Of a stretch of DNA of 64,000 nucleotides, positions 26,084 to 34,081 are shown piece after piece (position 1 is the first letter of the stretch; every line of letters begins with the position of its first letter). The translations under genes and the position numbers were made by a program. The stretch spans positions 116,122 through 180,121 of the forward strand of contig NZ_JAQSDH010000042.1 of NCBI RefSeq assembly GCF_029945805.1, written 5' to 3'. The DNA comes from Flavobacterium sp. GTDB lineage: Bacteria; Bacteroidota; Bacteroidia; Flavobacteriales; Flavobacteriaceae. The notes beneath the pieces were generated by a model that was not told where the DNA came from, ran no database searches, and worked only from the letters and a program-made list of their open reading frames with translations.

Positions 26084-27216
26084 GTTGGGAATTAAAAAAA
26101 ATTGGTATTTGTTTAGACTTTTATAATGGTAAAACAATTAAAGTTGACAATAATAAAGGAGAAAATCCAATCTATGGTTCAAATGGTATTATTGGAAGTA
26201 GTAGTAAATTTAATTATAATGATTCTATAATAGTTGGTCGTGTTGGCGCATATTGTGGAGCAGTAAAAAGAGAAAAGGGTGATTTTTGGGCTACAGATAA
26301 TACTATAGTTGTAAAATCAAAACTTAATAATGATAACGATTTTTGGTTCTATCTTTTACAAAATTCAAATCTTAATAATTATGCGGGTGGTTCAGCACAG
26401 CCACTAATAACTCAAGGGACATTGAAGGAACTTGAATTTCAAATTCCCTCTTTCCCAACCCAAAAACGCATTGCTTCCATACTTTCTGCGTATGATGACT
26501 TGATAGAAAACAACCTAAAACGCATCAAACTATTAGAAGAAACAGCGCAAAATATTTACAAAGAATGGTTTGTACACTTTCGTTTTCCAAATTATGAGAG
26601 TATGGCTTTTGATGGGGAAAGTGGTTTGCCTGTTGGGTGGGAGATGACGAAAATGGATGAGGTAATGCAGATTAGTGGTGGAGGAACTCCTTCAACAAAA
26701 GAACCTAATTATTGGGATGGAGAAATATTATGGTTTTCACCGACAGATTTAGGAAAAAACACTTCGTTAATTCTTCTTGATAGTTCAAAAAAAATTACAA
26801 ATGAAGGCTTATCTAAATCATCGGCTAAATTATTACCTCCAATGACTATTTTAATGTCAAGTAGAGCAACTATTGGTCTATTTGGAATGTTAAATAAAGA
26901 GTGTTCAACAAATCAAGGATTTATAAATATTATACCCAATAATGTACTTTTAAGATATTATATTTTATTCAATCTCATTTATAGAAAACACGAAATAGAG
27001 GCGAATGCAAGCGGAACTACTTTTAAAGAGATTTCGAAAGGAGTTTTTAAAAATATGGATATAGTAGAACCAAATTCTGATGTTGCTAATGACTTTTTTA
27101 AACTATGTGATAATATTTTTAAACAAGTTGAAAACATCGAAATTCAAAACCAAAAACTCAAAGAAGCCCGAGATATATTGTTACCGAGATTGATGAATAG
27201 AACGATAGAGGTGTAA
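26080..27216 (+). CDS. hsdS: type I restriction-modification specificity subunit
   Basis: The 378-residue protein has two target-recognition domains. The first (about residues 1-125) includes PIYGSNGIIGSSSKFNYN and ends in the conserved helix-spacer region PTQKRIASILSAYDDLIENNLKRIKLLEETAQNIYKEWFVHFRFP. The second begins at GLPVGWEMTKMDEVMQISGGGTP and ends QNQKLKEARDILLPRLMNRTIEV. Together they read the two halves of a bipartite DNA site and bridge HsdM subunits. Overlap of 4 bases with the DUF1016 gene implies translational coupling. The recognition sequence cannot be predicted by eye. Confidence 0.95.
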   Translation: MSWELKKIGICLDFYNGKTIKVDNNKGENPIYGSNGIIGSSSKFNYNDSIIVGRVGAYCGAVKREKGDFWATDNTIVVKSKLNNDNDFWFYLLQNSNLNNYAGGSAQPLITQGTLKELEFQIPSFPTQKRIASILSAYDDLIENNLKRIKLLEETAQNIYKEWFVHFRFPNYESMAFDGESGLPVGWEMTKMDEVMQISGGGTPSTKEPNYWDGEILWFSPTDLGKNTSLILLDSSKKITNEGLSKSSAKLLPPMTILMSSRATIGLFGMLNKECSTNQGFINIIPNNVLLRYYILFNLIYRKHEIEANASGTTFKEISKGVFKNMDIVEPNSDVANDFFKLCDNIFKQVENIEIQNQKLKEARDILLPRLMNRTIEV

Positions 27217-27255
27217 AGTTTTCAGTCTAAAGGCTGATAAAAAATGACAAGTTTA

Positions 27256-27384
27256 AGTTTATAAACTGAATTTTAAACGTAAAAGTTTAAATTATATTTG
27301 TTTTATCAAGCTATAGCTTTAAAATAAATTTGTTTTTATCAAGTTATAGCTTTAAATTTGTTTATAATTTTAAACCTTTAGCTT
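27256..27384 (+). promoter_or_regulatory. repeat-rich operator region upstream of mmpA
   Basis: The region has a perfect 12-base palindrome AGTTTATAAACT (27256-27267). Two near-identical direct repeats follow (TTTGTTTTATCAAGCTATAG at 27297, TTTGTTTTTATCAAGTTATA at 27329). The first contains the perfect palindrome AAGCTATAGCTT (27308-27319), the second a one-base variant AAGTTATAGCTT (27341-27352), and a half-site TTTAGCTT lies at 27377-27384, against the ATG. The regular spacing of about 33 bases between copies indicates cooperative operator sites for the HTH protein MmpA. Confidence 0.6.
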
Positions 27385-27385
27385 G

Positions 27386-27850
27386 ATGAAAAATACAAAA
27401 CAATACTTATTAATCAATCAAACCGACAAGAAATTAGCGGGTTTTCGCTTGCTTCAATCGGTTGTAATACCTTCTAAAGGTTGGGTTCATACCTTAAGAA
27501 CGGCATTAAAAATGTCATTGCGCCAATTAGGAAATAAGATGGATTTTTCGGCACAAAATATAAACCAAATTGAAGAACGAGAAGTAAATGGCACGCTTTC
27601 GTTAAACTCTTTGCAAGAAGTAGCCAAAGCATTAGATATGCAGTTGGTGTATGGTTTTGTTTCCAAACACGAATCATTGGAACAAATGATAGAAAAACGG
27701 GCAAAGGAATTAGCCACAGAAATTGTAATGCGAACCCATAATTCAATGGCATTGGAAAACCAACAAAATTCAAAGGAACGCATCGAACAAGCGATTGCTC
27801 AAAAAACGGCAGAAATCAAAAACGAAATGCCTAAGTATTTATGGGATTAA
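27386..27850 (+). CDS. mobile mystery protein A (HTH antitoxin-like)
   Basis: The 154-residue protein has the mobile mystery protein A pattern: an N-terminal tail (LINQTDKKLAGFRLLQSVVIPSKGWVHTLRTALKMSLRQLG), then an XRE-type HTH (MSLRQLGNKMDFSAQNINQIEEREVNGTLSLNSLQEVAKAL) and a helical C terminus ending PKYLWD. It overlaps mmpB by 10 bases. The pair is widespread in mobile elements and probably works as an antitoxin/regulator with the Fic protein MmpB, but its function is not established. The operator repeats in front point to autoregulation. A TTG directly before the ATG is not the start. Confidence 0.88.
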   Translation: MKNTKQYLLINQTDKKLAGFRLLQSVVIPSKGWVHTLRTALKMSLRQLGNKMDFSAQNINQIEEREVNGTLSLNSLQEVAKALDMQLVYGFVSKHESLEQMIEKRAKELATEIVMRTHNSMALENQQNSKERIEQAIAQKTAEIKNEMPKYLWD

Positions 27851-28437
27851 ACATTGAATATATTGATGGGCAAACGCCAATAAACGAGGAAGAACAAGAA
27901 GGTTTGAAAATACCTTCTATTACTACTCGTGAGGAATTAGACGAATTTGAGCAACTCAATATCGAAAAGGCGATTCAATGGACTTTTGGCAAGAAACTAA
28001 AAGCCGAACAATTGTTTTCAGAGAAATTCATCAAAGACTTGCATAAGCAAATGTATGGAGAAGTTTGGAAATGGGCAGGTACATTTAGAACCTCTGAAAA
28101 GAACATAGGTAGTAAAAGTTATCTTATTTCAGTTGAACTAAAACTGTTATTGGACGATGTTTTGTTTTGGTATAACAACCAAACCTATAATGCAGAAGAA
28201 ATAGCCATTCGGTTTAAACATCGTTTGGTAAGCATCCATTGTTTTGCTAATGGTAACGGAAGACATTCACGCCTAATGGCAGATTTAATAATGGAGAAAT
28301 TATATAACAAGACTTTCTTTTCATGGGGAAGTACTAATTTAGTTAAAGCCACCGGAACAAGAAGCAATTATATAAAAGCAGTAAAAAAGGCAGACCAACA
28401 GGACATTCTGCCTTTGATTGCTTTTGCAAAATCATAA
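27841..28437 (+). CDS. mobile mystery protein B (Fic domain protein)
   Basis: The 198-residue protein starts with an acidic N-terminal region (EYIDGQTPINEEEQEGL) and the Fic fold. The active-site motif HCFANGNGRHSR (about residues 133-145) matches HxFx[D/E]GNGRxxR except that Ala replaces the acidic residue after Phe, and KATGTRSNYIKAVKKAD follows. Fic enzymes transfer AMP or another phosphate-containing group to proteins. It overlaps mmpA and ends 3 bases before hsdR, so MmpA/B sit inside the restriction operon. A toxin-like or guard role for the restriction system is inference. Confidence 0.88.
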   Translation: MGLNIEYIDGQTPINEEEQEGLKIPSITTREELDEFEQLNIEKAIQWTFGKKLKAEQLFSEKFIKDLHKQMYGEVWKWAGTFRTSEKNIGSKSYLISVELKLLLDDVLFWYNNQTYNAEEIAIRFKHRLVSIHCFANGNGRHSRLMADLIMEKLYNKTFFSWGSTNLVKATGTRSNYIKAVKKADQQDILPLIAFAKS

Positions 28438-28440
28438 CCT

Positions 28441-31400
28441 ATGGGAAATAATTATTCAGAAGACCAATTAATCGAACAAACCTGTATTGATATTTTCAAA
28501 AACCAATTGCATTGGCAAATTGCCAATGTGTTCAAGGGAGAAACTTTTGGAGTAAATGGCACAATAGGCAGGGAAAGCGAAGCAGACATCATCTTGAAAA
28601 ATAGGTTTTATGATGCGGTTACTTTACTGAATCCTAATCTTCCTAAACAGGCGTATGATTTGGCTTATGAAACGATTAATAGCGATGATTCCACAAAGGA
28701 TTTAGCAGAAATAAATCACGACAAACACAACTACCTCAAAGAAGGCATTCCTGTAACGTATAAAAATGAAAAAGGGGAAATTATCAGAAACAAAAAAATC
28801 AGAGTTTTTGATTTTGATACTGCCGAAAACAACAACTTTTTAGCCGTACAGCAATTGTGGGTGGAAGGAAAATCAAAAAGAAGAAAACGCCCTGATATTG
28901 TTGGTTTTGTCAATGGTATTCCGTTACTATTCATAGAATTGAAAGCGCACCACAGAAAAATAAAAGTAGCGTATGAAACCAATTTTAAGGATTATAAACA
29001 AACCATTCCGAAGATTTTCCACGCAAACGCATTTATAATTTTAAGCAACGGTATTGAAAGTAAGATAGGCGCAATAACTTCCAAGTACGAACATTTTAAT
29101 GATTGGAAACGAATTACAGAAGAGCAAGAAGGCATTATCAGTTTAGACACCATCTTGAAAGGCGTATGCGAGAAAACACGAATGATGGATTTGTTTGAGA
29201 ACTTTGTACTGTTTGATAGTTCGGTAGGTTCAATTGTAAAGTTAATTGCTCGTAACCATCAATTCATTGGCGTAAACAAAGCCGTTGACCATTTTGTTTC
29301 AGTGCAAGAACAAGCCAAAAAAGGGTTGGTTACTAAAGAAGATGCTCAAAAATTAGGGGTATTCTGGCACACACAGGGAAGCGGAAAGAGTTATTCTATG
29401 GTATTTCTTTGTCAAAAGATATTACGTGCATTGGGTGGTGGTTATACGTTTCTTTTAGTGACCGACAGAAATGAGTTAGATACACAGATATATAATACCT
29501 TCACGGGTGTTGGAGCTGTTCAAGATGTTAATGTAAAAGCCACAAGTGGGGAACATTTAAAATCGTTATTAAAAACAGACCAACGGTATATTTTCTCCTT
29601 AATTCACAAATTCAACTTTGAAGAAATTATTACGAATCGTGATAATATTATCGTGATAAGCGATGAGGCGCATCGAACGCAGGGCGGTTCGTTGGCGATG
29701 AATTTGCGCAAGGCGTTACCAAATGCTTCCTTCATTGGATTTACAGGAACACCATTGTTTAAAGATGATGAACTTACCCGAAGAATTTTTGGGGAGTACG
29801 TTTCTAAATACGATTTCAAGCGTTCTATAGAAGATGGTGCAACCGTTCCGTTGTATTATGAAAATCGTGGGGAGAAATTACGTTTGGACAATCCACAAAT
29901 CAATGACCAAATAAGAGAAGCCATCGAATCGGAAGATTTAGATGCTGACCAACAAGCCAAATTAACTAAACTATTTGCAAGAGAATATCCAATTCTTACA
30001 GCCGAAAAACGACTACGAGCGATTGCCAAAGATGTGGTGCAACATTTCAACACAAGGGGTTATAAAGGCAAAGCAATGTATGTGGCAATGGACAAAGTAA
30101 CTGCCGTTAAAATGTATGATTTGATTACAGATGAATGGCAAAAATACTTGGAAGAAAAACAAAGGGAAGTCGCTAAAATTGAAGATTTACAAGAGCAATT
30201 AACACAGCAACGAGAATTGGAATGGACAAGGGAAACCGAAATTTCAGTGGTTGTCAGTGGAGAACAGAATGAGATAGACAAATTTGAAGCTTGGGGATTG
30301 GACATTGAGCCACATCGCTTGAAAATGAATACCCGTGACCTTGAAAAAGAATTTAAAGAAGAAAACCATCCATTTCGTTTAGCCATTGTCTGCGCAATGT
30401 GGATAACAGGGTTTGACGTAAAGAGTTTATCGACTTTGTATTTAGATAAACCTATGAAGTCACATACGTTGATGCAGACAATCGCAAGGGCAAACCGTGT
30501 TCACGAAGGTAAAAATAATGGATTAATCGTCGATTATATTGAAACCTACAAAGCCTTGTTAGAAGCATTAGCCATTTACGGAGATAGCGGAAGCAAAGGA
30601 GATGGTGGCGATGATGTACCCGTAAGACCTTTGGAAGATTTAATTGCAGACTTAAATGAAACGGTACTGGCTACAGAATTGTTTCTGCAAGATGAATGTA
30701 AATTTTCAATACAGTTGATTACTGAAAACAAAGACAATTTATATAAAATAAAGTACATTCAGGAAGGTTATAATGCCATTTGTATCAATGATGAATGTCG
30801 CAATAAGTTTGGTATTTTAGCAAGAGAAGTCTTTAAGAAATACAAGGCATTAATGCCCGACAATGCGATTTACGAATTTAAAGACAAGCGAGATGCCATT
30901 AATGCTATTTACTCTATGTTAACTGATGGTGTTGACGAAGCAGATATTACGCATATCGTTTCAAGAGTTCAATACGTAGTTAATGAATCTATTGAAAGTC
31001 TGAATATGGTCTTAGAACAAGCAGAGGGCTATGGGCAAAAGATTGATATTAGCAGTTTAGACTTTAAAAAGATAGAAGAAGAATTTTTAAAAGTAGGGAG
31101 TAATAAAAATATTGCCGTTCAATCCTTAAAAGATAGGGTTAACAAAAAACTAAACAAAATGGTGGATGAAAATCCAACAAGAGTTGATTACTATGAACGC
31201 TATCAGGAGATTATTGAGAACTACAATAATGGCAAAGAATATCAAACAGTGAAAGAATTGTTTGATGCTCTGATTGTGCTTTTAGGGGATTTATCAGAAG
31301 AAGATAAAAGAGCAGAAAGAGAGCATTTAGAAGAAGACGAACTTACTGTGTTCGATATGCTAAACAGCGGTAAAAAAGTAACCGACAATGAAAAAGTTGA

Positions 31401-31632
31401 AGTTAAAGATACGGCTCGAAAACTATTGGATAGGCTTAAAAGCAATGAATTTCAAGTGGAGCATTGGGTAGAAAAAATTCAAACTTCATCGGCTGTTAAA
31501 AAAGCCATCAACGACTATTTGTATAAATCATTGCCTTATCCAACATACTGTGATGGTGACATTGTAGTTAAGACCGAAATATTATTTAATTATTTTAAAG
31601 GTAGATATGCTGATTATGGGAAGGTGGCTTAG
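28441..31632 (+). CDS. hsdR: type I restriction endonuclease subunit R
   Basis: The 1063-residue motor and nuclease subunit has an N-terminal PD-ExK nuclease domain (RRKRPDIVGFVNGIPLLFIELKAHH, with Asp, Glu and Lys). The SF2 helicase domain follows with Walker A HTQGSGKSYSM (about residue 315), DEAHR (about 408), GFTGTPLF and the later motif MQTIARANRVHEGKNNGLIVDYI. The C-terminal region is helical and binds HsdM. It cleaves unmodified DNA after translocation. It is separated from hsdS by the mmpA/B genes, which is an unusual order. The gene looks intact. Confidence 0.95.
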   Translation: MGNNYSEDQLIEQTCIDIFKNQLHWQIANVFKGETFGVNGTIGRESEADIILKNRFYDAVTLLNPNLPKQAYDLAYETINSDDSTKDLAEINHDKHNYLKEGIPVTYKNEKGEIIRNKKIRVFDFDTAENNNFLAVQQLWVEGKSKRRKRPDIVGFVNGIPLLFIELKAHHRKIKVAYETNFKDYKQTIPKIFHANAFIILSNGIESKIGAITSKYEHFNDWKRITEEQEGIISLDTILKGVCEKTRMMDLFENFVLFDSSVGSIVKLIARNHQFIGVNKAVDHFVSVQEQAKKGLVTKEDAQKLGVFWHTQGSGKSYSMVFLCQKILRALGGGYTFLLVTDRNELDTQIYNTFTGVGAVQDVNVKATSGEHLKSLLKTDQRYIFSLIHKFNFEEIITNRDNIIVISDEAHRTQGGSLAMNLRKALPNASFIGFTGTPLFKDDELTRRIFGEYVSKYDFKRSIEDGATVPLYYENRGEKLRLDNPQINDQIREAIESEDLDADQQAKLTKLFAREYPILTAEKRLRAIAKDVVQHFNTRGYKGKAMYVAMDKVTAVKMYDLITDEWQKYLEEKQREVAKIEDLQEQLTQQRELEWTRETEISVVVSGEQNEIDKFEAWGLDIEPHRLKMNTRDLEKEFKEENHPFRLAIVCAMWITGFDVKSLSTLYLDKPMKSHTLMQTIARANRVHEGKNNGLIVDYIETYKALLEALAIYGDSGSKGDGGDDVPVRPLEDLIADLNETVLATELFLQDECKFSIQLITENKDNLYKIKYIQEGYNAICINDECRNKFGILAREVFKKYKALMPDNAIYEFKDKRDAINAIYSMLTDGVDEADITHIVSRVQYVVNESIESLNMVLEQAEGYGQKIDISSLDFKKIEEEFLKVGSNKNIAVQSLKDRVNKKLNKMVDENPTRVDYYERYQEIIENYNNGKEYQTVKELFDALIVLLGDLSEEDKRAEREHLEEDELTVFDMLNSGKKVTDNEKVEVKDTARKLLDRLKSNEFQVEHWVEKIQTSSAVKKAINDYLYKSLPYPTYCDGDIVVKTEILFNYFKGRYADYGKVA

Positions 31633-31642
31633 ACAAATATTT

Positions 31643-31650
31643 TATTTTTG
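31643..31650 (+). promoter_or_regulatory. -7 promoter element (TATTTTTG)
   Basis: TAnnTTTG match 54 bases before the ATG of the 31705 gene. Confidence 0.35.
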
Positions 31651-31704
31651 TATTTTTACAAACTAAAACTATAAATAATTTAAAAAATTTATTATTAACA
31701 TATT

Positions 31705-32034
31705 ATGAGGTACGAAGTAGTAATATCAGCAGTTGATTTATATTTAACACCCGCTCAAGCAAGAAATTTATTAGAAGATATAGAATCAGTTTATGATTTA
31801 GATGGCATAAGAATATATACGGGTTTTGAATATGATTCGCTTATTGAAAATGAAGGGTCAGACTCTGAAGATTTTTATACAGAAATAAAATTTTATGTCG
31901 ATGAAGAATTGGAAACAAGTATTAGTTTGGCAGGCGAAGTGATGGACGAAATTAAAATGAAGTATAAAGAAATACCTGAAAATGGGTTGTTCTTTACAAT
32001 TATTGATGTTGATAATATTGAGCATTATTCTTAA
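31705..32034 (+). CDS. acidic protein of unknown function
   Basis: The 109-residue protein is rich in Asp and Glu (IENEGSDSEDFYTEIKFYVDEELETS) and has a helix-rich layout (YLTPAQARNLLEDIESVYD, SLAGEVMDEIKMKYKEI). Its acidity recalls DNA-mimic proteins or antitoxin-type proteins, but no family is recognised. It follows hsdR by 72 bases with its own -7 element, and its stop overlaps a decayed DUF4268 fragment. Annotated as hypothetical, possibly part of the defence module. Confidence 0.65.
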   Translation: MRYEVVISAVDLYLTPAQARNLLEDIESVYDLDGIRIYTGFEYDSLIENEGSDSEDFYTEIKFYVDEELETSISLAGEVMDEIKMKYKEIPENGLFFTIIDVDNIEHYS

Positions 32035-32200
32035 AAAAGGAATTAATAGAGGCAGATTTTGGAGAGCCTTTAACTTGGGAACGACTTGATGATAATGTTA
32101 CTGCTCGAGTAAAATTTGAATTAAAAAACGTTAGTGTTTTTAATGACGAAAATTGGTGAAAATGATTTCCTTTATGGTAGATGCCGTCCCAAGTTTTTAA
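32031..32200 (+). pseudogene. C-terminal remnant of a DUF4268 protein
   Basis: In frame with 32040 the sequence reads ELIEADFGEPLTWERLDDN, then VTARVKFELKNVSVFNDENW, then a stop. The next frame continues VKMISFMVDAVPSF and stops at 32200. Together they match the C-terminal part of DUF4268 proteins, with one base lost between ENW and VKM. The 5' end of the gene is gone, since the remnant begins inside the end of the acidic gene. It indicates an earlier nuclease gene lost from this island. Confidence 0.55.
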
Positions 32201-32258
32201 CGAGCATTTAAAAAACCAATTCAGGAATTGAATAGTAAGTAAATGCCAAAACTTTATC

Positions 32259-32681
32259 TTAAAGTTTATGCTGATTCAAATATTTTTGTAATAAATGAAT
32301 TTCTTCACGAGCATTATTTGCAGTCTTGAAATCATATTTTTTTGTGGCATTTTCTTTTATTTCGATTAGCTTATCAATTTTATTTTTAACAGTAAACAAA
32401 AGTGATTCATCAAAATCTTTAAATTCAAGTAAAATCGTTGAAATCCTTTCTAATTCACCAAGATTCTCCGAAGTCAATTCCAAACTATCATATTGTTTCT
32501 TTAAATCTTGCTCCTTTGCCACTAATTTATTATTGATGTCTTTTCTAATTAGCCGAAACTTATTTGCCTCTTCTCCGTAGCCAAATTTTATAATATTAAA
32601 ATGCTCTCTTTCTTGGCTTTTGATAAGTTCTAAGCGTAGCTTTAATATTTGGTAGGTAGAATTATGTTTGAGGTTTTTCAT
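32259..32681 (-). CDS. coiled-coil protein with UVR-like C terminus
   Basis: The 140-residue protein is helical and charged throughout, with long coiled-coil-prone stretches (KLVAKEQDLKKQYDSLELTSENLGELERISTILLEFK). The C terminus, KIDKLIEIKENATKKYDFKTANNAREEIHLLQ, resembles the UVR motif found in UvrB/UvrC and clp-associated proteins, a short helical hairpin for protein-protein contact. No full domain is recognised. It is the last gene of the minus-strand replicon-like block, 22 bases after the 147-residue gene. Confidence 0.65.
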   Translation of the reverse strand: MKNLKHNSTYQILKLRLELIKSQEREHFNIIKFGYGEEANKFRLIRKDINNKLVAKEQDLKKQYDSLELTSENLGELERISTILLEFKDFDESLLFTVKNKIDKLIEIKENATKKYDFKTANNAREEIHLLQKYLNQHKL

Positions 32682-32702
32682 TTTTAAGGTTTTAAAAGTT
32701 TT

Positions 32703-33146
32703 TCATTTTATAAATTTTTCTTTTCGATAAAAATCACAATATAAAAAACCTGTTGAGGTTAATTTTGTTTTGTTTCTTAACTCATAATAAATATTGCCTA
32801 TTAAATCACCATTATTGGTCGGAGTAAATTTAACAAGTCTGTCTTTTCCCTCAAATCCAATAGCATCAAAAATAATAAATTTTTTATTATCAGTATCTAA
32901 AACAGTAATTTCTTGATAAAGTAAATAAGAGGCTTTTAATTCAGTCGCTACTAAATCCTCTTCAGGGTGAGTAGGGCTTATTGATGTACCCGAAGCATAC
33001 AAAGAGGTTGTATTAATTGCTTGTATGACCAAATATTTGTCATCCGTTTCTTCTTGAATAACTACATAATAGTAACGTTGGATGGCAGTTTTTTTTAAAC
33101 TGCACCTTTCACAAAGTATTTGACCTAATTTGAATTTATTTTCCAT
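32703..33146 (-). CDS. small beta-rich protein of unknown function
   Basis: The 147-residue protein starts MENKFKLGQILCERCSLKKTAIQRYYYVVIQEETDDKYLVIQAI. The repeated strand pattern (YYYVVIQEE, KYLVIQAINTTSLY, YLLYQEITVLD) could suggest a small beta-barrel such as a PemK-like or SH3-like fold, but key residues of that family are not certain. A CERC motif near residue 12 could bind metal. It overlaps the 3' end of the serine recombinase by 11 bases, so it is co-transcribed with it. Confidence 0.6.
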   Translation of the reverse strand: MENKFKLGQILCERCSLKKTAIQRYYYVVIQEETDDKYLVIQAINTTSLYASGTSISPTHPEEDLVATELKASYLLYQEITVLDTDNKKFIIFDAIGFEGKDRLVKFTPTNNGDLIGNIYYELRNKTKLTSTGFLYCDFYRKEKFIK

Positions 33147-33753
33147 TGTTTACTGACTGATATGTTTTTTTAATCTTAGATAAGGTGTTTGGATGCAATC
33201 TTACTATTGTGGCAATTTCAGATTGTTTATATCCTTTTTCTATTAAGTCAATGGCTTTTTTAACTTTTGGTTTGTTAAGAAAGTCTAAATTGGATAGTGA
33301 AGTTCCTTTAGCACGTCCTTTGTATGTTCCTTTTGCCTTTGCTATTGCAATTCCTTCTAACTGACGCTCACGAATAAGGTTTCGTTCCATCTCTGCTACA
33401 ACACCAAGTATGGAAATAATCATTTTAGAAATCGGGTTTTCTTTATTGTCGTCATCTAAAGTTCGTAAACCTTGCTGACTAAATTCAATGCAAATCCCCT
33501 TTTGACTAAAATACTTAATTGAATTCAGCACATCAAGTAGGTCTCTCCCGAATCTATCGATTGAGTGCGCCGAGATTTTGGTTACTTCATTTTTGGCAAC
33601 CATCTTTTCAATGCGTTTTCCTCCTTCTCTTTCAAAAAACGGTATCGAACCACTGCAAGTGTCTTCAATAATAAAATCGAAATCTTTGGTGTTTTGAACT
33701 TGGCGGTCATTGCGTTGCGAAATGCTTGAAATCCTCGAATATTTTATATGCAT
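33136..33753 (-). CDS. serine recombinase (resolvase/invertase family)
   Basis: The 205-residue protein has the resolvase catalytic domain: MHIKYSRISSISQRNDRQVQN with the nucleophile Ser in YSRISS, then ISAHSIDRFGRDLLDVLNSI with Asp and Arg of the active site. The hallmark helix E is EMERNLIRERQLEGIAIAKAKGTYKGRAKG. A C-terminal HTH follows (KQSEIATIVRLHPNTLSKIKKTY). Size and layout match resolvases and invertases rather than large serine integrases. It may resolve dimers or invert a segment of the element. An imperfect palindrome lies just upstream at 33773-33788. Confidence 0.88.
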   Translation of the reverse strand: MHIKYSRISSISQRNDRQVQNTKDFDFIIEDTCSGSIPFFEREGGKRIEKMVAKNEVTKISAHSIDRFGRDLLDVLNSIKYFSQKGICIEFSQQGLRTLDDDNKENPISKMIISILGVVAEMERNLIRERQLEGIAIAKAKGTYKGRAKGTSLSNLDFLNKPKVKKAIDLIEKGYKQSEIATIVRLHPNTLSKIKKTYQSVNNGK

Positions 33754-33772
33754 ATTTCACATTTTTAGGTTG

Positions 33773-33788
33773 GGGTATATACATACCC
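33773..33788. promoter_or_regulatory. imperfect palindrome upstream of the serine recombinase
   Basis: GGGTATATACATACCC, with 7 of 8 pairs matching, 20 bases before the recombinase start. It may be an operator or a recombination half-site. Nothing else is recognised between 33754 and 33877. Confidence 0.4.
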
Positions 33789-33877
33789 TATTATTGTTTA
33801 AAATTTACTGTTTTGTCTGCTAAAAAGGTTCTTGGCAATATCATTTACCAATCACAATTAAAAGTGTACTCTAAAAA

Positions 33878-34081
33878 TCATCGCTTTAAAGTGTTTTTAA
33901 GTTCTGATATGTTTTTAATGGAATAATTAAACACTTTGGCTAAGAAGCCTATTGCCAAAATTCCTGCAATCGCAGAAACGCTATAAACAGCATACTTAAT
34001 ATATTTACTGTTTGAAATCTGCTTCTGTAATTCTTTGTTTATATCGAATGCGAGATTAATCTTCTTTTCTTGTTCTTTCAT
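33878..34081 (-). CDS. single-pass small membrane protein 1 of the replicon-like block
   Basis: The 67-residue protein has a charged N-terminal helix (MKEQEKKINLAFDINKELQKQ), a membrane helix at about residues 30-52 (YAVYSVSAIAGILAIGFLAKV) and a short basic tail (SELKNTLKR). Its size and layout resemble filamentous-phage coat or holin-type proteins, though no family is recognised. It overlaps the next upstream gene by 26 bases, so the two membrane genes are translationally coupled. Confidence 0.6.
   Translation of the reverse strand: MKEQEKKINLAFDINKELQKQISNSKYIKYAVYSVSAIAGILAIGFLAKVFNYSIKNISELKNTLKR

Noticed and set aside
21933..31632. BREX, DISARM or other multi-gene defence system
   Set aside because: The methylase, specificity and restriction subunits are all of type I; BREX/DISARM hallmark genes (pglZ, brxC, drmA) are absent.
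33726..33926. Plus-strand 66-codon frame opposite the recombinase region
   Set aside because: It overlaps the serine recombinase start and a membrane gene on the other strand; no start-site or composition support.
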